A stretch of DNA of 64,000 nucleotides from Aneurinibacillus thermoaerophilus (GTDB lineage: Bacteria; Bacillota; Bacilli; Aneurinibacillales; Aneurinibacillaceae). Each line of letters begins with the position of its first letter. Position 1 is the stretch's first letter. The notes under the pieces are model-generated. The model made no database searches, had not been told where the DNA came from, and saw only the letters and a program-made list of their open reading frames with translations. Location: NCBI RefSeq assembly GCF_900099925.1, contig NZ_FNDE01000017.1, forward strand, positions 1 to 64,000, written 5' to 3'. The translations under genes and the position numbers were made by a program. This document shows, one piece after another, positions 8,637 through 17,969 of this stretch.

Positions 8637-9330
8637 TACATCCAACTTTAGCCTGGGCGTCGCTATTTGTTCCAAGGAAAAAGTTCTTGGGGAATGCACG
8701 ACAAATTTAAAGAAAAACCATAGTGTTCGCTTGATGCCAATGATAGACCAGCTGTTGAAGGAAGTGGAAGTCGATCCGGCGGAACTTTCCGCAATTGCTG
8801 TTGCACGCGGGCCGGGCTCTTATACAGGGGTTCGCATTGGGGTGGCTACCGCCAAAAGTATGGCCTGGTCGCTTAATATTCCGCTTATCGGTATATCAAG
8901 CCTCGAGGTGCTGGCCTGGAATGGTGCATATTTTCCAGGCATGATTGTGCCGTTGTTTGACGCGCGCAGAGGACAAGTGTATACAGGCGTCTATCGTTCT
9001 GTTCCCGAGGGAGGCGTACAGCTTGCGGAACCAGAGAGAATTGTGTTGTTCCGCCAAGCTTTAGAAGAATGGAAGACGATCGCAACGGAAGAGCCTGTCC
9101 TCTTTTTAGGTGATGACGTGGCGCTTCATAAAGAGACCATCCAGGAAATACTTGGTACGAGGGCTGTATTTGCGCCGCTGTCGTATCAAATACCGCGTGC
9201 CGCTCATCTTGGCGCGGCGGGATGGAAAGCGCTGCGTGAAGGGCGAGTGGAGAATACGCAAACCTTTGCTCCGGTCTATCTTCAATTGGCGGAAGCGGAA
9301 GCGAAGTGGCTCGCCAGTCAGAAGAAGTAG
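8617..9330 (+). CDS. tsaB: t6A synthesis protein TsaB
   Basis: Protein of 237 residues with the ASKHA fold (MILAIDTSNFSLGVA, ARGPGSYTGVRIGVATAK). It is the non-catalytic partner of TsaD and serves as the scaffold for TsaD and TsaE. It sits between tsaE (overlapping) and rimI. Two adjacent ATG codons (8617, 8620) are both possible starts. Confidence 0.95.
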   Translation: MMILAIDTSNFSLGVAICSKEKVLGECTTNLKKNHSVRLMPMIDQLLKEVEVDPAELSAIAVARGPGSYTGVRIGVATAKSMAWSLNIPLIGISSLEVLAWNGAYFPGMIVPLFDARRGQVYTGVYRSVPEGGVQLAEPERIVLFRQALEEWKTIATEEPVLFLGDDVALHKETIQEILGTRAVFAPLSYQIPRAAHLGAAGWKALREGRVENTQTFAPVYLQLAEAEAKWLASQKK

Positions 9331-9346
9331 GGGGACGGACGGTACG

Positions 9347-9832
9347 ATGGAACAAGAATTTATGATTCGCCGTATGGAGATGAAAGACCTTGACGATATT
9401 GAAGAAGTAGAACAACTTTCGTTTCCTACCCCGTGGTCGCGCGAGTCTTTCATCAATGAGCTGAAAAATAACGTATTCGCCCGTTACTTCGTAATTGAAA
9501 AAGACAAGCGAGTTATCGGGTATGGCGGAATGTGGCTTGTACTGGACGAAGCTCATATTACGAATATTGCCATTCATCCCGATTATCGCGGTTTGCGTCT
9601 CGGGGAACGTCTGATGCGACGATTAATGGGCTTGGCCATCCGTTCCGGCGCCGCTAGCATGACGCTGGAAGTGCGCAAAAGCAATGAAGTGGCGCAGCGG
9701 TTGTACAGGAAGCTTGGATTTGTCGAAGAAGGGGTGCGTCCCGGTTATTACACGGACAATGGAGAAGACGCGATTATTATGTGGGCAACATTAAAAGAGA
9801 ATATTTGCGAGACAGAAACCTTTGATTTATAA
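9347..9832 (+). CDS. rimI: Ribosomal-protein-alanine N-acetyltransferase RimI
   Basis: GNAT acetyltransferase of 161 residues. The acetyl-CoA motif is IHPDYRGLRLGERLMRRLM, and RLYRKLGFVEEGVRPGYY is the C-terminal part. In its family it acetylates the N-terminus of ribosomal protein S18; specificity here is by homology. ATG 9347 has GGGGGA upstream. A 79-codon in-frame extension upstream is antisense-like noise over tsaB. A terminator overlaps its stop. Confidence 0.93.
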   Translation: MEQEFMIRRMEMKDLDDIEEVEQLSFPTPWSRESFINELKNNVFARYFVIEKDKRVIGYGGMWLVLDEAHITNIAIHPDYRGLRLGERLMRRLMGLAIRSGAASMTLEVRKSNEVAQRLYRKLGFVEEGVRPGYYTDNGEDAIIMWATLKENICETETFDL

Positions 9833-9847
9833 GGGTTTCTTTTTTTG
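9814..9847 (+). terminator. Terminator after rimI
   Basis: AGAAACCTTTGATTTATAAGGGTTTCT hairpin followed by eight Ts; the stem starts inside the last rimI codons. Confidence 0.85.
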
Positions 9848-10004
9848 TCTTTAATGATAAGAATGAGGTTATCGGTTTTTATGTTACCACTAATAGTTTC
9901 TTGAAAGATATGGAGCTTTTGCAATAATATAACCATTATGTTGTGTATAATTGTATACAAGCACGTTTATTCCAAGGTATTCGAAAATGCAGGTGAAATA
10001 AAAA

Positions 10005-11063
10005 ATGAACAATTGGAAACACAAAGTTTACAAGCGCCGTGAAGAAGCGCTGGCATCCGGGAAGCCGATCCGTATTCTTGGCATTGAGACGAGCTGCGAT
10101 GAAACGTCGGCCGCCGTTATCGAGAACGGGAATACGATTCGTTCTAATGTGATTTCTTCTCAGATCGAAAGCCATAAACGTTTCGGCGGTGTAGTACCGG
10201 AAGTTGCTTCGCGGCACCATGTTGAAAATATTACGTTAATTATTGATCAAGCGCTGCGGGAAGCGAACCTTACGTTGGATGATATTGATGCGATTGCGGT
10301 TACATACGGTCCGGGACTTGTAGGGGCGCTTTTGGTCGGTGTGGCAGCAGCTAAAGCGATTTCGTTTGCACGCGGGATTCCGCTTGTAGGCGTGCATCAT
10401 ATCGCAGGCCACATTTACGCCAATCGTTTTGTCAAGGAATTGGAATTTCCATTGCTTGCGCTGGTTGTTTCCGGCGGGCATACGGAACTGGTTTATATGA
10501 AAGAGCATGGTGCTTATGAAATTATTGGACAAACGCGTGATGACGCGGTAGGCGAAGCATACGATAAAGTGGCCCGCTCGCTTGGCCTTCCGTATCCGGG
10601 TGGCCCGCATATTGATCAGCTGGCGCATGAGGGCGAACCGTCCATTCCGTTGCCGCGCGCCTGGTTGGAAGGAACGTATGACTTTAGTTTTAGTGGCTTA
10701 AAATCGGCGGTTTTGAATACTTTACACAATGCGGCGCAACGGGGAGAGTCCATCGAACCGAAGAATCTGGCCGCCAGTTTTCAGGAGTCAGTCATTGAAG
10801 TGCTTGTAGATAAAACATTTAGGCTAATTAATGAGCGCCCGGTAAAACAGCTTTTGCTGGCCGGCGGTGTGGCCGCTAACAAAGGTTTGCGCCGCGCGTT
10901 GTCCGAGCGGGCGGCGCGGGAAGGCGTGGAACTTATCATTCCGCCACTTTCGCTTTGCACCGACAATGCAGCGATGATTGCTGGAGCTGGCTATATTGAA
11001 TATAAAAAGGGAAACCTAGCTAGTATGACGTTGAACGGTGTTCCCGGTTTACCTCTCGCTTGA
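10005..11063 (+). CDS. tsaD: tRNA threonylcarbamoyltransferase TsaD
   Basis: ASKHA-fold enzyme of 352 residues that transfers threonylcarbamoyl from TC-AMP to A37 of t[15 protein letters not shown] begins the domain, the metal-binding histidines are in [12 protein letters not shown], and [17 protein letters not shown]-type and [14 protein letters not shown] motifs complete the site. It has its own AT-rich upstream region after the rimI terminator, with a possible -10 TATAAT near 9949, so it may form a separate unit. Confidence 0.96.
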   Translation: MNNWKHKVYKRREEALASGKPIRILGIETSCDETSAAVIENGNTIRSNVISSQIESHKRFGGVVPEVASRHHVENITLIIDQALREANLTLDDIDAIAVTYGPGLVGALLVGVAAAKAISFARGIPLVGVHHIAGHIYANRFVKELEFPLLALVVSGGHTELVYMKEHGAYEIIGQTRDDAVGEAYDKVARSLGLPYPGGPHIDQLAHEGEPSIPLPRAWLEGTYDFSFSGLKSAVLNTLHNAAQRGESIEPKNLAASFQESVIEVLVDKTFRLINERPVKQLLLAGGVAANKGLRRALSERAAREGVELIIPPLSLCTDNAAMIAGAGYIEYKKGNLASMTLNGVPGLPLA

Positions 11064-11096
11064 AAAGGCAATCCTATGTACAGGGTTGCCTTTTTT
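11064..11096 (+). terminator. Terminator after tsaD
   Basis: AAAGGCAATCCTATGTACAGGGTTGCCTTTTTT: stem of about nine pairs followed by six Ts. Confidence 0.9.
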
Positions 11097-11121
11097 CTAC
11101 GTGTAGCTTTTTGTCAAAACT

Positions 11122-11248
11122 TGTGGACATATGCTGAATAACATTATCCATAGATTTGTGGATAATGTGGATAAATTAGTGGATAACCTATTTTACCAAC
11201 CTTTATTTGTGTTAAGAGGTGTGGATAAAGCTGTGTGTATGTGGAAAA
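11122..11248. other. DnaA-box cluster downstream of tsaD
   Basis: Within 127 bases there are three perfect copies of the DnaA box on the minus strand (TGTGGATAA at 11157, 11166 and 11220) and four near matches: TTATCCATA at 11144 (plus orientation), AGTGGATAA at 11178, TGTGGACAT at 11122 and TGTGGAAAA at 11240. Bacillus subtilis has DnaA-box clusters outside oriC that restrain initiation, one of them at gcp (the older name of tsaD). From memory, the same locus is therefore conserved. The tail of the cluster overlaps the start region of the next gene. Confidence 0.8.
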
Positions 11249-11261
11249 GGAGAGAAGCGGG

Positions 11262-13478
11262 TTGGGAAAAAAGACGATTCTTGTTGTTGGGTTTTGTAGT
11301 TTTTTTCTCGCTTCTTGTTTATGTTTTGCCACAAATGTTCTTTCCCAAAACCGATCTTCCGTTATGTTGTTTCTCGTGCCGGAGCTTACCCGGGAAGATG
11401 TTCGCGAGGCATATGATTCGCAGCGTTTTCCTTTCTTAAAACAGGCGGCGCTGGGGGAGTTAAATATAAGAAGTGCCCTATCTCTTAAAGATATTCACAA
11501 TGTATTGACGATAAGCGCGGGAACGCGCGCGGCAGGCTCAGAATGGGGAAGGCACGCATACGGAATTCACGGACGCAATGGAGAAGGAATTGCCTTATAC
11601 CGTCAATATACGGGAGAAATACCTCCCACGTTGCGGAACGGCTCAGTTCTGTTTCCTTATATGGCCGTTTTGCGGAGAAGCAATGAACAAAAAAATACAG
11701 GGGCGGTGCCGGGGTTAGTAGGAGAAACACTGGAAAGGCATGGAATTTCCAGAGCCGTTATTGGTAACAGCGATACAAATAGCCAAATCAGCCGCTTGGC
11801 AGCATTGATTACGATGAATCAAAAGGGGATCACCCCTGAAGGATGGGTTGGGGAGGAAACGCTGATCCGCCATGCTTTTTTTCCAGGAGAAAGAAAAACA
11901 GATTACTCTTTCATGTACTATCATATGGCGCGATGGAAAGCCAGAGGTGTTGGCCTAATTGTAGCGGAACTGGGCGATTTGCGGCGATTAGGGAAATATG
12001 AAAGCGTGCTGGATACCGAGCGATATGCTCTCCTGCGCAAACAGATCGTGCATGAGATGATAGGGTTTGTGGGAAAACTGGTTGCGGAAGCCGAACCCCG
12101 GCAGCGCCTACTGCTTGTTTCTGCCTCGCTTCCTGACAGCGAAATCGTCGCCAAAAAAAGAATGGCGTCTGTACTTTTGTGGGAAGCCGGAAGGTACGGT
12201 GGGGTGATCACGTCTGGTACGACAAGGCAACCGGGAATTGCGGCCAACATTGACATCGCCCCGTCCGTTCTGTCCTGGCTTGGAATACAGCTCCCTCCCG
12301 AAATGAAAGGACTGCCGCTTAGAGTTGATCGTTCGCGTTCGGTATCCCATGATTCATTTTGGCGTACAGCGGAACTGGTGGATGCTATTTACGCTACAAG
12401 ACCGTTTGTTTTATATCCGTATATAGTTTTTTCTATCATTGTGATTTTAGTTGTACCCGCTTCTTTATTTTTGCGCGGGAAAGCAGAAGAAATAAAAAGA
12501 AAAGCCACACCGGCGCTCCAATGTTGTTTGTTATTCGTTTTGCTGATGCCTTGTCTGCTTCTGTTTCTTTCTGCCTTGCCGTATTTGCCATCACCTTTAC
12601 TCACAGTGCTTTTGCTGGGCGGCGTGGGAAGTTGTCTGGCATATATACTACGAAAAACGTCGTTTGGTCTTTGTTTTTTATGCGTTGGCCTTGCAGGGTG
12701 GCTTCCTGTTCTGGCGGACGGTTTGTTGGGAGGCGAGCTGATCCGGCGTTCTTATCTGGGATATGACCCGGTTATTGGCGCTCGTTATTATGGAATTGGT
12801 AATGAATATATGGGCGTTATGCTGGGCAGTGTTGTACTAAGTTTGGCAATGTGGGGAGAACTGCGGGGGAAACAGAGAAGAGGGTTTCTCATTGCGACTA
12901 TGCTTGTTTTATTCGCCATACTCATTTTGTATATGGCTTGGCCAGCAGGGGGAAGCAAAGCAGGGGGAATTCTCGTTTTTCTGGCTGCTCTTGTATATGG
13001 CGTGTTCGCTTTTTCCGGGTGCTCCATGCGAATATGGCGTGTGGTACTGGTTGTAACTATCGGCTTAGCAGCGGCCTGTTTGGTGTTCTGGCTGAATTAT
13101 CAATTCGCCGCGCAAGAACAGTCACACATTGGTCGGGCGGTCGGAGAACTGCTGGGTGGAAACTGGGCGGAAATCGGGAGAATTATAGAGCGAAAGGTAA
13201 CGATGAACTGGCGCTTAATTCTGACTTCCATATGGAGTAAATTGTTTATTGCTGGTTTGACCGTCAGCCTGCTGCTTTTGTATTGGAAGAGGGAAAAAGT
13301 AAAACAATTAGCTTCACCTTCTTCTTTTTTTATCGCCGGAGTAAAGACGATCGCGTTTGGTTCGTTTGTTGCCTTGTTCACCAATGATTCGGGTATTATT
13401 GCTGCCGCGTTGGCCATGCTGTACGCGCTCGTCCCCATTTTGTACGTTTTGTTGCGGAATGAAAATACGGTTGACTAG
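11262..13478 (+). CDS. Large membrane protein with an alkaline-phosphatase-like outer domain
   Basis: Protein of about 738 residues, not a named family I know. After an N-terminal membrane anchor (about 5-25) comes an external domain of about 350 residues whose end, GVITSGTTRQPGIAANIDIAPSVLSWLGI region, resembles the closing part of the alkaline phosphatase/sulfatase fold. Then follow about nine to ten membrane segments with a conserved-looking GARYYGIGNEYMG loop. I see no clear metal-binding Asp/Thr set in the outer domain, so activity is uncertain. TTG 11262 is chosen because AAAGGAGAG lies nine bases before it. Its promoter region coincides with the DnaA-box cluster, so DnaA may affect its expression. 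Confidence 0.65.
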   Translation: MGKKTILVVGFCSFFLASCLCFATNVLSQNRSSVMLFLVPELTREDVREAYDSQRFPFLKQAALGELNIRSALSLKDIHNVLTISAGTRAAGSEWGRHAYGIHGRNGEGIALYRQYTGEIPPTLRNGSVLFPYMAVLRRSNEQKNTGAVPGLVGETLERHGISRAVIGNSDTNSQISRLAALITMNQKGITPEGWVGEETLIRHAFFPGERKTDYSFMYYHMARWKARGVGLIVAELGDLRRLGKYESVLDTERYALLRKQIVHEMIGFVGKLVAEAEPRQRLLLVSASLPDSEIVAKKRMASVLLWEAGRYGGVITSGTTRQPGIAANIDIAPSVLSWLGIQLPPEMKGLPLRVDRSRSVSHDSFWRTAELVDAIYATRPFVLYPYIVFSIIVILVVPASLFLRGKAEEIKRKATPALQCCLLFVLLMPCLLLFLSALPYLPSPLLTVLLLGGVGSCLAYILRKTSFGLCFLCVGLAGWLPVLADGLLGGELIRRSYLGYDPVIGARYYGIGNEYMGVMLGSVVLSLAMWGELRGKQRRGFLIATMLVLFAILILYMAWPAGGSKAGGILVFLAALVYGVFAFSGCSMRIWRVVLVVTIGLAAACLVFWLNYQFAAQEQSHIGRAVGELLGGNWAEIGRIIERKVTMNWRLILTSIWSKLFIAGLTVSLLLLYWKREKVKQLASPSSFFIAGVKTIAFGSFVALFTNDSGIIAAALAMLYALVPILYVLLRNENTVD

Positions 13479-13540
13479 CGCTATCATAACAAAAGCAGAG
13501 GCTAAACTTTGTGTTTCATCTTTTTGCCGTTTACATACGA

Positions 13541-13601
13541 AAAAACGGCCGCAATTTTTTTCCCGCGGTGAATAAGCCGGGAGGTTTTGCGGCCGCTGTA
13601 G
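13541..13601 (-). terminator. Terminator of the ABC-F gene
   Basis: On the minus strand CGGCCGCAA pairs with TTGCGGCCG, enclosing a second short stem (CCCGGC ... GCGGG), and is followed by six Ts. It lies between two convergent genes. Confidence 0.75.
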
Positions 13602-15539
13602 TTATTCCTGTAATTCCGCCCACTCTTCCAGACAGGCATCCAGTTCCACTTTTTTTGCTTCCATTTGCTCATGAAGTTCCCGCGCTTTTTCGTGATCCTG
13701 AAATACTTCTGGTTTGCATAATGCTTCTTCCAGCGAGGCGATCGTTTCTTCCAGCTGTCCGATCGTACTTTCCAGTTCTTCGATGCGGCGCTGACGTTGA
13801 CGTTCCGCCCGTTTTGCTTCTTTGTTTTGCAGGAACTTTTCTTTATTGGAGGAGGGAGCAGGATGCTGTTCTTGTTTCTGAACCGCTTTCGCTGGAGCAA
13901 GGGCAGCTGACTGTAATTCCTCCAGTTCTTGCTTTTTCTCCATATAATAATCGTAGTTCCCGAGGTAAGAAATAACGCCGTTCGGAGTCAGTTCAAGCAC
14001 CCGGGTCGCGATTTTGTTAAGGAAATACCGGTCGTGTGATACGAAAAAGATGGTACCAGGATAATCTTCTAGCGCTTCTTCGAGAATTTCTTTACTGAAT
14101 AGATCAAGATGGTTTGTTGGCTCGTCCAGAATCAGGAAATTCGCCTTTTGCAGCATTAATTTGGCCAGCGAGACACGGGCCCGCTCTCCGCCGCTCAATT
14201 CACTAATTTTCTTAAGCACGTCATCGCCGCTGAACAGGAAGTTGCCCAGCACGGTGCGAACGTCTTTTTCCTGCATGGTCGGGTATTCGTCCCACAGTTC
14301 GTGCAACACTTGCTTCGCATGATTTAAATCTTCCTGTTCCTGATCATAAAAGCCAAGCATGACATTGCTTCCGTACTGAATTGATCCGGCGAGCGGCGGC
14401 ATTCGTTTAACGATTGTTTTCAGCAAGGTGGATTTGCCAAGGCCGTTTGGGCCGAGCAGTGCTACACGTTCCCCGCGTTTGATGTCAAACGACAGGTTCT
14501 GAGCGAGCAGCGTATTTCCGTATCCGATCGCAACATCTTGTACAGTCAGCACTTGGTTACCGCTTACTTTCTCGATATCGAAGGAGAAATGTGCTTTTTT
14601 CAATTCGCTGATTGGTTTTTCGATCGGTTCCATCCGTTCCAGCATTTTGCGCCGGCTTTGCGCGCGTTTGGTCGTAGAAGCGCGGGCGATATTGCGCTGT
14701 ATAAATTCCTCAATGCGCGAAATTTCTGCCTGTTGTTTTTCGTACTGCTTCATTTGCTGCTGTACCCGCTCGCCTTTCTGGATAAGATAATCAGTGTAAT
14801 TGCCGACATAGCGCGTAACCTGGGTTCGTTCCAGTTCGTAAATAATATTGACAAGCGAATCGAGGAAGAAGCGATCGTGCGATACGACCAGCAGGGCGCC
14901 CGGATAGTTTGACAGGTATTTTTCAAGCCAGCCGAGCGTTTCAATGTCGAGATAGTTAGTCGGTTCGTCCAGAACTAGGACATCTGGTTCCATCAGGAGT
15001 AGTTTGGCCAGCGCGAGGCGCGTCTTTTGCCCGCCGCTTAATTGATGAATCGGCGTATCATAATCTTCCGGAAAAAAGCGCATGCCGTGCAGAACAGAAC
15101 GGGTTTTTGCTTCGTATTGATAGCCGCCTTTCGATTTAAACTCCTCGGCTAATTGGGAGTAAGCGTTCAACAGCCGTTCGTGCTGGGATGCATCGGCAAT
15201 AATGTTGGGATCAGCAATTTTCTGTTCAAGGCGGCGTAATTCTGTTTCCTGTTCCTTAAAATGTTCAAATACGGTCATCATCTCTTTCCAGATAGTATGT
15301 TCCGTATCTAGACCGCTATCCTGGGCCAGGTAACCGAGCGTCGTATCTTTTGCCTTCTGGATCTCTCCCTCGTCCGGCAGGATTTGGCCCGTAATAATTT
15401 TAAGCAGCGTCGATTTTCCAGCGCCGTTCACGCCGACCAGCCCAATCCGTTCGCCTGTCTGCAGTACCATATTAATATTGGAAAGCACCGGAGTGGCGCC
15501 GAATGATTTGCTTATGTTCAATGTTTGCAATAAGATCAT
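13602..15539 (-). CDS. ABC-F family ATPase (YdiF-like)
   Basis: Soluble ATPase of 645 residues with two ABC cassettes and no membrane part. Walker A motifs are GVNGAGKST and GPNGLGKST; signatures are LSGGQKTR and LSGGERAR; Walker B segments are VLVLDEPTNYLD and FLILDEPTNHLD. The ABC-F linker lies between them (about residues 240-320), and a coiled-coil tail closes the protein. ABC-F proteins act on the ribosome; some give antibiotic resistance, others are housekeeping. Position next to tsaD matches ydiF of B. subtilis, which favours a housekeeping role. Confidence 0.92.
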   Translation of the reverse strand: MILLQTLNISKSFGATPVLSNINMVLQTGERIGLVGVNGAGKSTLLKIITGQILPDEGEIQKAKDTTLGYLAQDSGLDTEHTIWKEMMTVFEHFKEQETELRRLEQKIADPNIIADASQHERLLNAYSQLAEEFKSKGGYQYEAKTRSVLHGMRFFPEDYDTPIHQLSGGQKTRLALAKLLLMEPDVLVLDEPTNYLDIETLGWLEKYLSNYPGALLVVSHDRFFLDSLVNIIYELERTQVTRYVGNYTDYLIQKGERVQQQMKQYEKQQAEISRIEEFIQRNIARASTTKRAQSRRKMLERMEPIEKPISELKKAHFSFDIEKVSGNQVLTVQDVAIGYGNTLLAQNLSFDIKRGERVALLGPNGLGKSTLLKTIVKRMPPLAGSIQYGSNVMLGFYDQEQEDLNHAKQVLHELWDEYPTMQEKDVRTVLGNFLFSGDDVLKKISELSGGERARVSLAKLMLQKANFLILDEPTNHLDLFSKEILEEALEDYPGTIFFVSHDRYFLNKIATRVLELTPNGVISYLGNYDYYMEKKQELEELQSAALAPAKAVQKQEQHPAPSSNKEKFLQNKEAKRAERQRQRRIEELESTIGQLEETIASLEEALCKPEVFQDHEKARELHEQMEAKKVELDACLEEWAELQE

Positions 15540-15621
15540 TACTTAATTCACCTCTATTTTTGTCCATTGTTAGTTTATCGTAAAATACGGGCAAGGGAAA
15601 ACCGGGGAAGGGAGAAAAGTG

Positions 15622-16215
15622 ATGAATAAGGAAGAAAAAAAAGATATCAAGCGTCTTGTGCGCCGTGAGATGTTAAAGCGGAGGGCGGCGCTATCCGCGA
15701 AAGAGCATATCTGTAAATCAGAGGCGGTGGTGAAGCGGTTGTTTGCCGTCCCGGAAGTTCGTGCAGCCCAGAGGTTGTTTACTTTTCTTCCTTTTAGAGA
15801 TGAAGTCAGGATTGACGCGTTTCTGGAAGCGTGCCGCGATGAAGCCAAGAATATATACATACCGAAAACGATTGTTGCTGATAAACAAATGATCCCTTAT
15901 CTTTTTGTAGGATGGGATTCGCTTGTGGAAGGCCCGTATGGCATTCGTGAGCCGGATACGGACAGAAGCGAGCTGTGGAGCGGTGAAGCATTTGATATTA
16001 TTATTGTCCCCGGAGTAGCTTTCACCGAGCGGGGAGAACGTCTTGGATATGGCGGAGGCTTCTATGATCGTTTCTTTGCTCAGCTAAAGGGGCCCCCTCC
16101 TTTGCTTATCGCTCCTTGTTTTGAAGTGCAGATCACGACTTTTCTTCCGGTGGAGTCTCACGATAAAAAAGTGGATATAATTGTAACAGAGTGCCGCACT
16201 ATCGTTTGTTCATGA
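15622..16215 (+). CDS. 5-formyltetrahydrofolate cyclo-ligase
   Basis: Enzyme of 197 residues (YqgN/MTHFS family) converting 5-formyl-THF to 5,10-methenyl-THF with ATP. The folate-binding/ATP motif VPGVAFTERGERLGYGGGFYDRF is present (positions about 131-153), with the basic N-terminal motif LVRREMLKRR. ATG 15622 follows GGGAAGGGAGAAAAGTG. It is divergent from the ABC-F gene. By supplying one-carbon units it also connects to the purine genes later in the window. Confidence 0.93.
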   Translation: MNKEEKKDIKRLVRREMLKRRAALSAKEHICKSEAVVKRLFAVPEVRAAQRLFTFLPFRDEVRIDAFLEACRDEAKNIYIPKTIVADKQMIPYLFVGWDSLVEGPYGIREPDTDRSELWSGEAFDIIIVPGVAFTERGERLGYGGGFYDRFFAQLKGPPPLLIAPCFEVQITTFLPVESHDKKVDIIVTECRTIVCS

Positions 16216-16313
16216 TTTTGCCACTGTATATATGCGCAAAAATCGACACAACTTGGACAGGTTGTAGTACAATATAATTGAATTTTTATGTATAATAACG
16301 GAGGGTTACCTGA

Positions 16314-16805
16314 ATGTGGAAAATTGGGGTTGTCACATCTAGCAACTCGGTGTATCGCGGGGAACGGGAGAATGATTGTTTTCTGAGACTGGAAATGTTG
16401 CTGAAAAGCAATTTTGACGTTGATGTTACCCACCATCGCGTGTCGCCTGACAATATAGAGATGCTTAAAGAAAATATGATTGAACTTGTCGACCGGGAAA
16501 GAGTCGATTTATTGATTACAATTGGCGGCACAGGACTGAGCCCGGAAGATGTGACTCCAGAAGCGACGGAACTTGTTATTGATCGCCATGTTCCGGGGTT
16601 GGCTGAAGAAATGCGCCGCTCTGCTATGCAAAATTCGCGCAAGGCATTGTTGACGCGCGCCGCCGTAGGTACGCGTGGAAATGCGCTGGTAATTAATCTT
16701 CCAGGAAGCCTCCCGGCAATGGAATGGTGTTTTCTGGCGATCGCAGACCAAATTTCGTCAGCGCTGGCTATTATTCAAGGAAAAAATGAAAACGTAAATA
16801 TTTAA
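16314..16805 (+). CDS. MoaB/MogA-family molybdopterin-binding protein
   Basis: Protein of 163 residues with the MoCF-biosynthesis fold: LLITIGGTGLSPEDVTPEAT holds the molybdopterin-binding GGTG and the conserved Asp; PGLAEEMRR and NLPGSLPAMEW follow. Members adenylylate molybdopterin (Mog) or act as MoaB. In B. subtilis moaC lies near the same place. No other molybdenum-cofactor gene is within the window. ATG 16314 follows CGGAGGG. Confidence 0.88.
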   Translation: MWKIGVVTSSNSVYRGERENDCFLRLEMLLKSNFDVDVTHHRVSPDNIEMLKENMIELVDRERVDLLITIGGTGLSPEDVTPEATELVIDRHVPGLAEEMRRSAMQNSRKALLTRAAVGTRGNALVINLPGSLPAMEWCFLAIADQISSALAIIQGKNENVNI

Positions 16806-16863
16806 AGGTACAAACAACACTATATTTTGCAAGCTGTTTGTTAAGAGAGGGTTTGAACAGCAT

Positions 16864-17655
16864 ATGAGCAATGAAGACCGAGATATGCGGGTGGTGGAAC
16901 ACTTAAGCGAGTTGCGGAGACGTGTAATCTGGGTGTTGATTATTTTCATGGTGGCGTTTATCGGCGCGTTTGTCTACGCTGATCCGGTTGTCCGCTATTT
17001 TCAGAAAAACGCCGATATTCAGTGGAATGTTTTCGCTCTTGGCGACGGATTACGCGTGTACATGCAATTTTCATTTGTTATCGCGCTGGTGGTTACCCTT
17101 CCCTTTATGTTGTATCACATCTGGCGATTTGTTTCTCCGGGGCTTCGCCCGCATGAACGAAAAGCGGCTGGCGCTTTTATCGTTCCAGCATTCTTGCTTT
17201 TTATAACAGGGCTGGCTGTAGGATATTATTTAGTATTTCCGATGCTCGTAAGCTTCATGAAGAAGTTTTCCGAGAAACTCGGTACCGTAGAAACGTTTGG
17301 AATCTCTCAGTATTTTGGTTTCATGTTCAATATTGTGATCCCGCTGGCCTTGTTGTTTGAATTGCCGATCATTGTTATGTTTTTAACACGGTTACGCGTG
17401 TTGAACCCAATGCGGATGAAGAAGATGCGAGGTTATTCATATTTAGTTTTGGTCATTATAGCCTCGCTCATTTCACCACCAGATTTTATTAGCCATTTAA
17501 GCGTTTTTGTCCCACTGGTCATTTTATATGAAGTAAGTGTTGTGCTATCACGTATTGTGTACCGGAAACAACTGAAAGAAGAAGCCGAATGGGAACGCGA
17601 GTTTTATGGAGAGAGACAGGAAAAAGACGCTGTGCTAACGGTTGATAGAGAATAA
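16864..17655 (+). CDS. tatC: Twin-arginine translocase subunit TatC
   Basis: Membrane protein of 263 residues with six predicted segments; the N-terminal HLSELRRRVIW is the TatC signature and is involved in recognising twin-arginine signal peptides. A second characteristic stretch is FVSPGLRPHERK. ATG 16864 has GAGAGGG upstream. Unlike tatAy-tatCy of B. subtilis, no tatA precedes it: only 58 non-coding bases separate it from the upstream gene. TatA must be encoded elsewhere. Confidence 0.95.
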   Translation: MSNEDRDMRVVEHLSELRRRVIWVLIIFMVAFIGAFVYADPVVRYFQKNADIQWNVFALGDGLRVYMQFSFVIALVVTLPFMLYHIWRFVSPGLRPHERKAAGAFIVPAFLLFITGLAVGYYLVFPMLVSFMKKFSEKLGTVETFGISQYFGFMFNIVIPLALLFELPIIVMFLTRLRVLNPMRMKKMRGYSYLVLVIIASLISPPDFISHLSVFVPLVILYEVSVVLSRIVYRKQLKEEAEWEREFYGERQEKDAVLTVDRE

Positions 17656-17674
17656 TAAGTATAATAGGGATAAG

Positions 17675-17701
17675 AGAGCCGAACCCTCCGGCTCTTTTTT
17701 T
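17675..17701 (+). terminator. Terminator after tatC
   Basis: AGAGCCG, seven-base loop, CGGCTCT, then seven Ts. Confidence 0.92.
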
Positions 17702-17873
17702 ATCGTTTAAGAAACGTGGCTATTTGATGAATCAATACTTACCACAAGGAAAAGAGGAGTGAAGAATACGCGTATTTTCTACTCTAAATTCTGGAAAATC
17801 AACAGCCGTATTTTAGAATAAAGCTTATACGAAACGTACAAAATGAGAAAGAAAAATTTTTGTAACGCGGGGC

Positions 17874-17902
17874 TTGCAAAATGGAAATAAAGTATATATT
17901 AT
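17874..17902 (+). promoter_or_regulatory. groESL promoter
   Basis: TTGCAA (17874-17879) and TATTAT (17897-17902) with a 17-base spacer form a SigA-type promoter directly upstream of the CIRCE element. An alternative -10 (TATAAT, 17900) would give a 20-base spacer. Confidence 0.65.
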
Positions 17903-17912
17903 AATAATTGTG

Positions 17913-17939
17913 TTAGCACTCATTTGTAACGAGTGCTAA
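17913..17939. promoter_or_regulatory. CIRCE operator (HrcA)
   Basis: Perfect CIRCE: TTAGCACTC, nine bases, GAGTGCTAA. It is the operator for the heat-shock repressor HrcA and lies between the promoter and the groES start, so groESL should be induced when HrcA is titrated by unfolded protein. Confidence 0.97.
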
Positions 17940-17969
17940 CAACTATACTTAACAGGGAGGTTGTTTTCA

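Noticed and set aside
9110-9346. N-terminal extension of rimI
   Set aside because: The upstream part is an alternative frame of tsaB; the ribosome site GGGGGA and the family start are at 9347.
11131-11439. Open frame of 102 codons over the DnaA-box cluster
   Set aside because: It arises from repeated box sequence (VDNVDKLVDN), lacks a ribosome site and overlaps the next gene in another frame.
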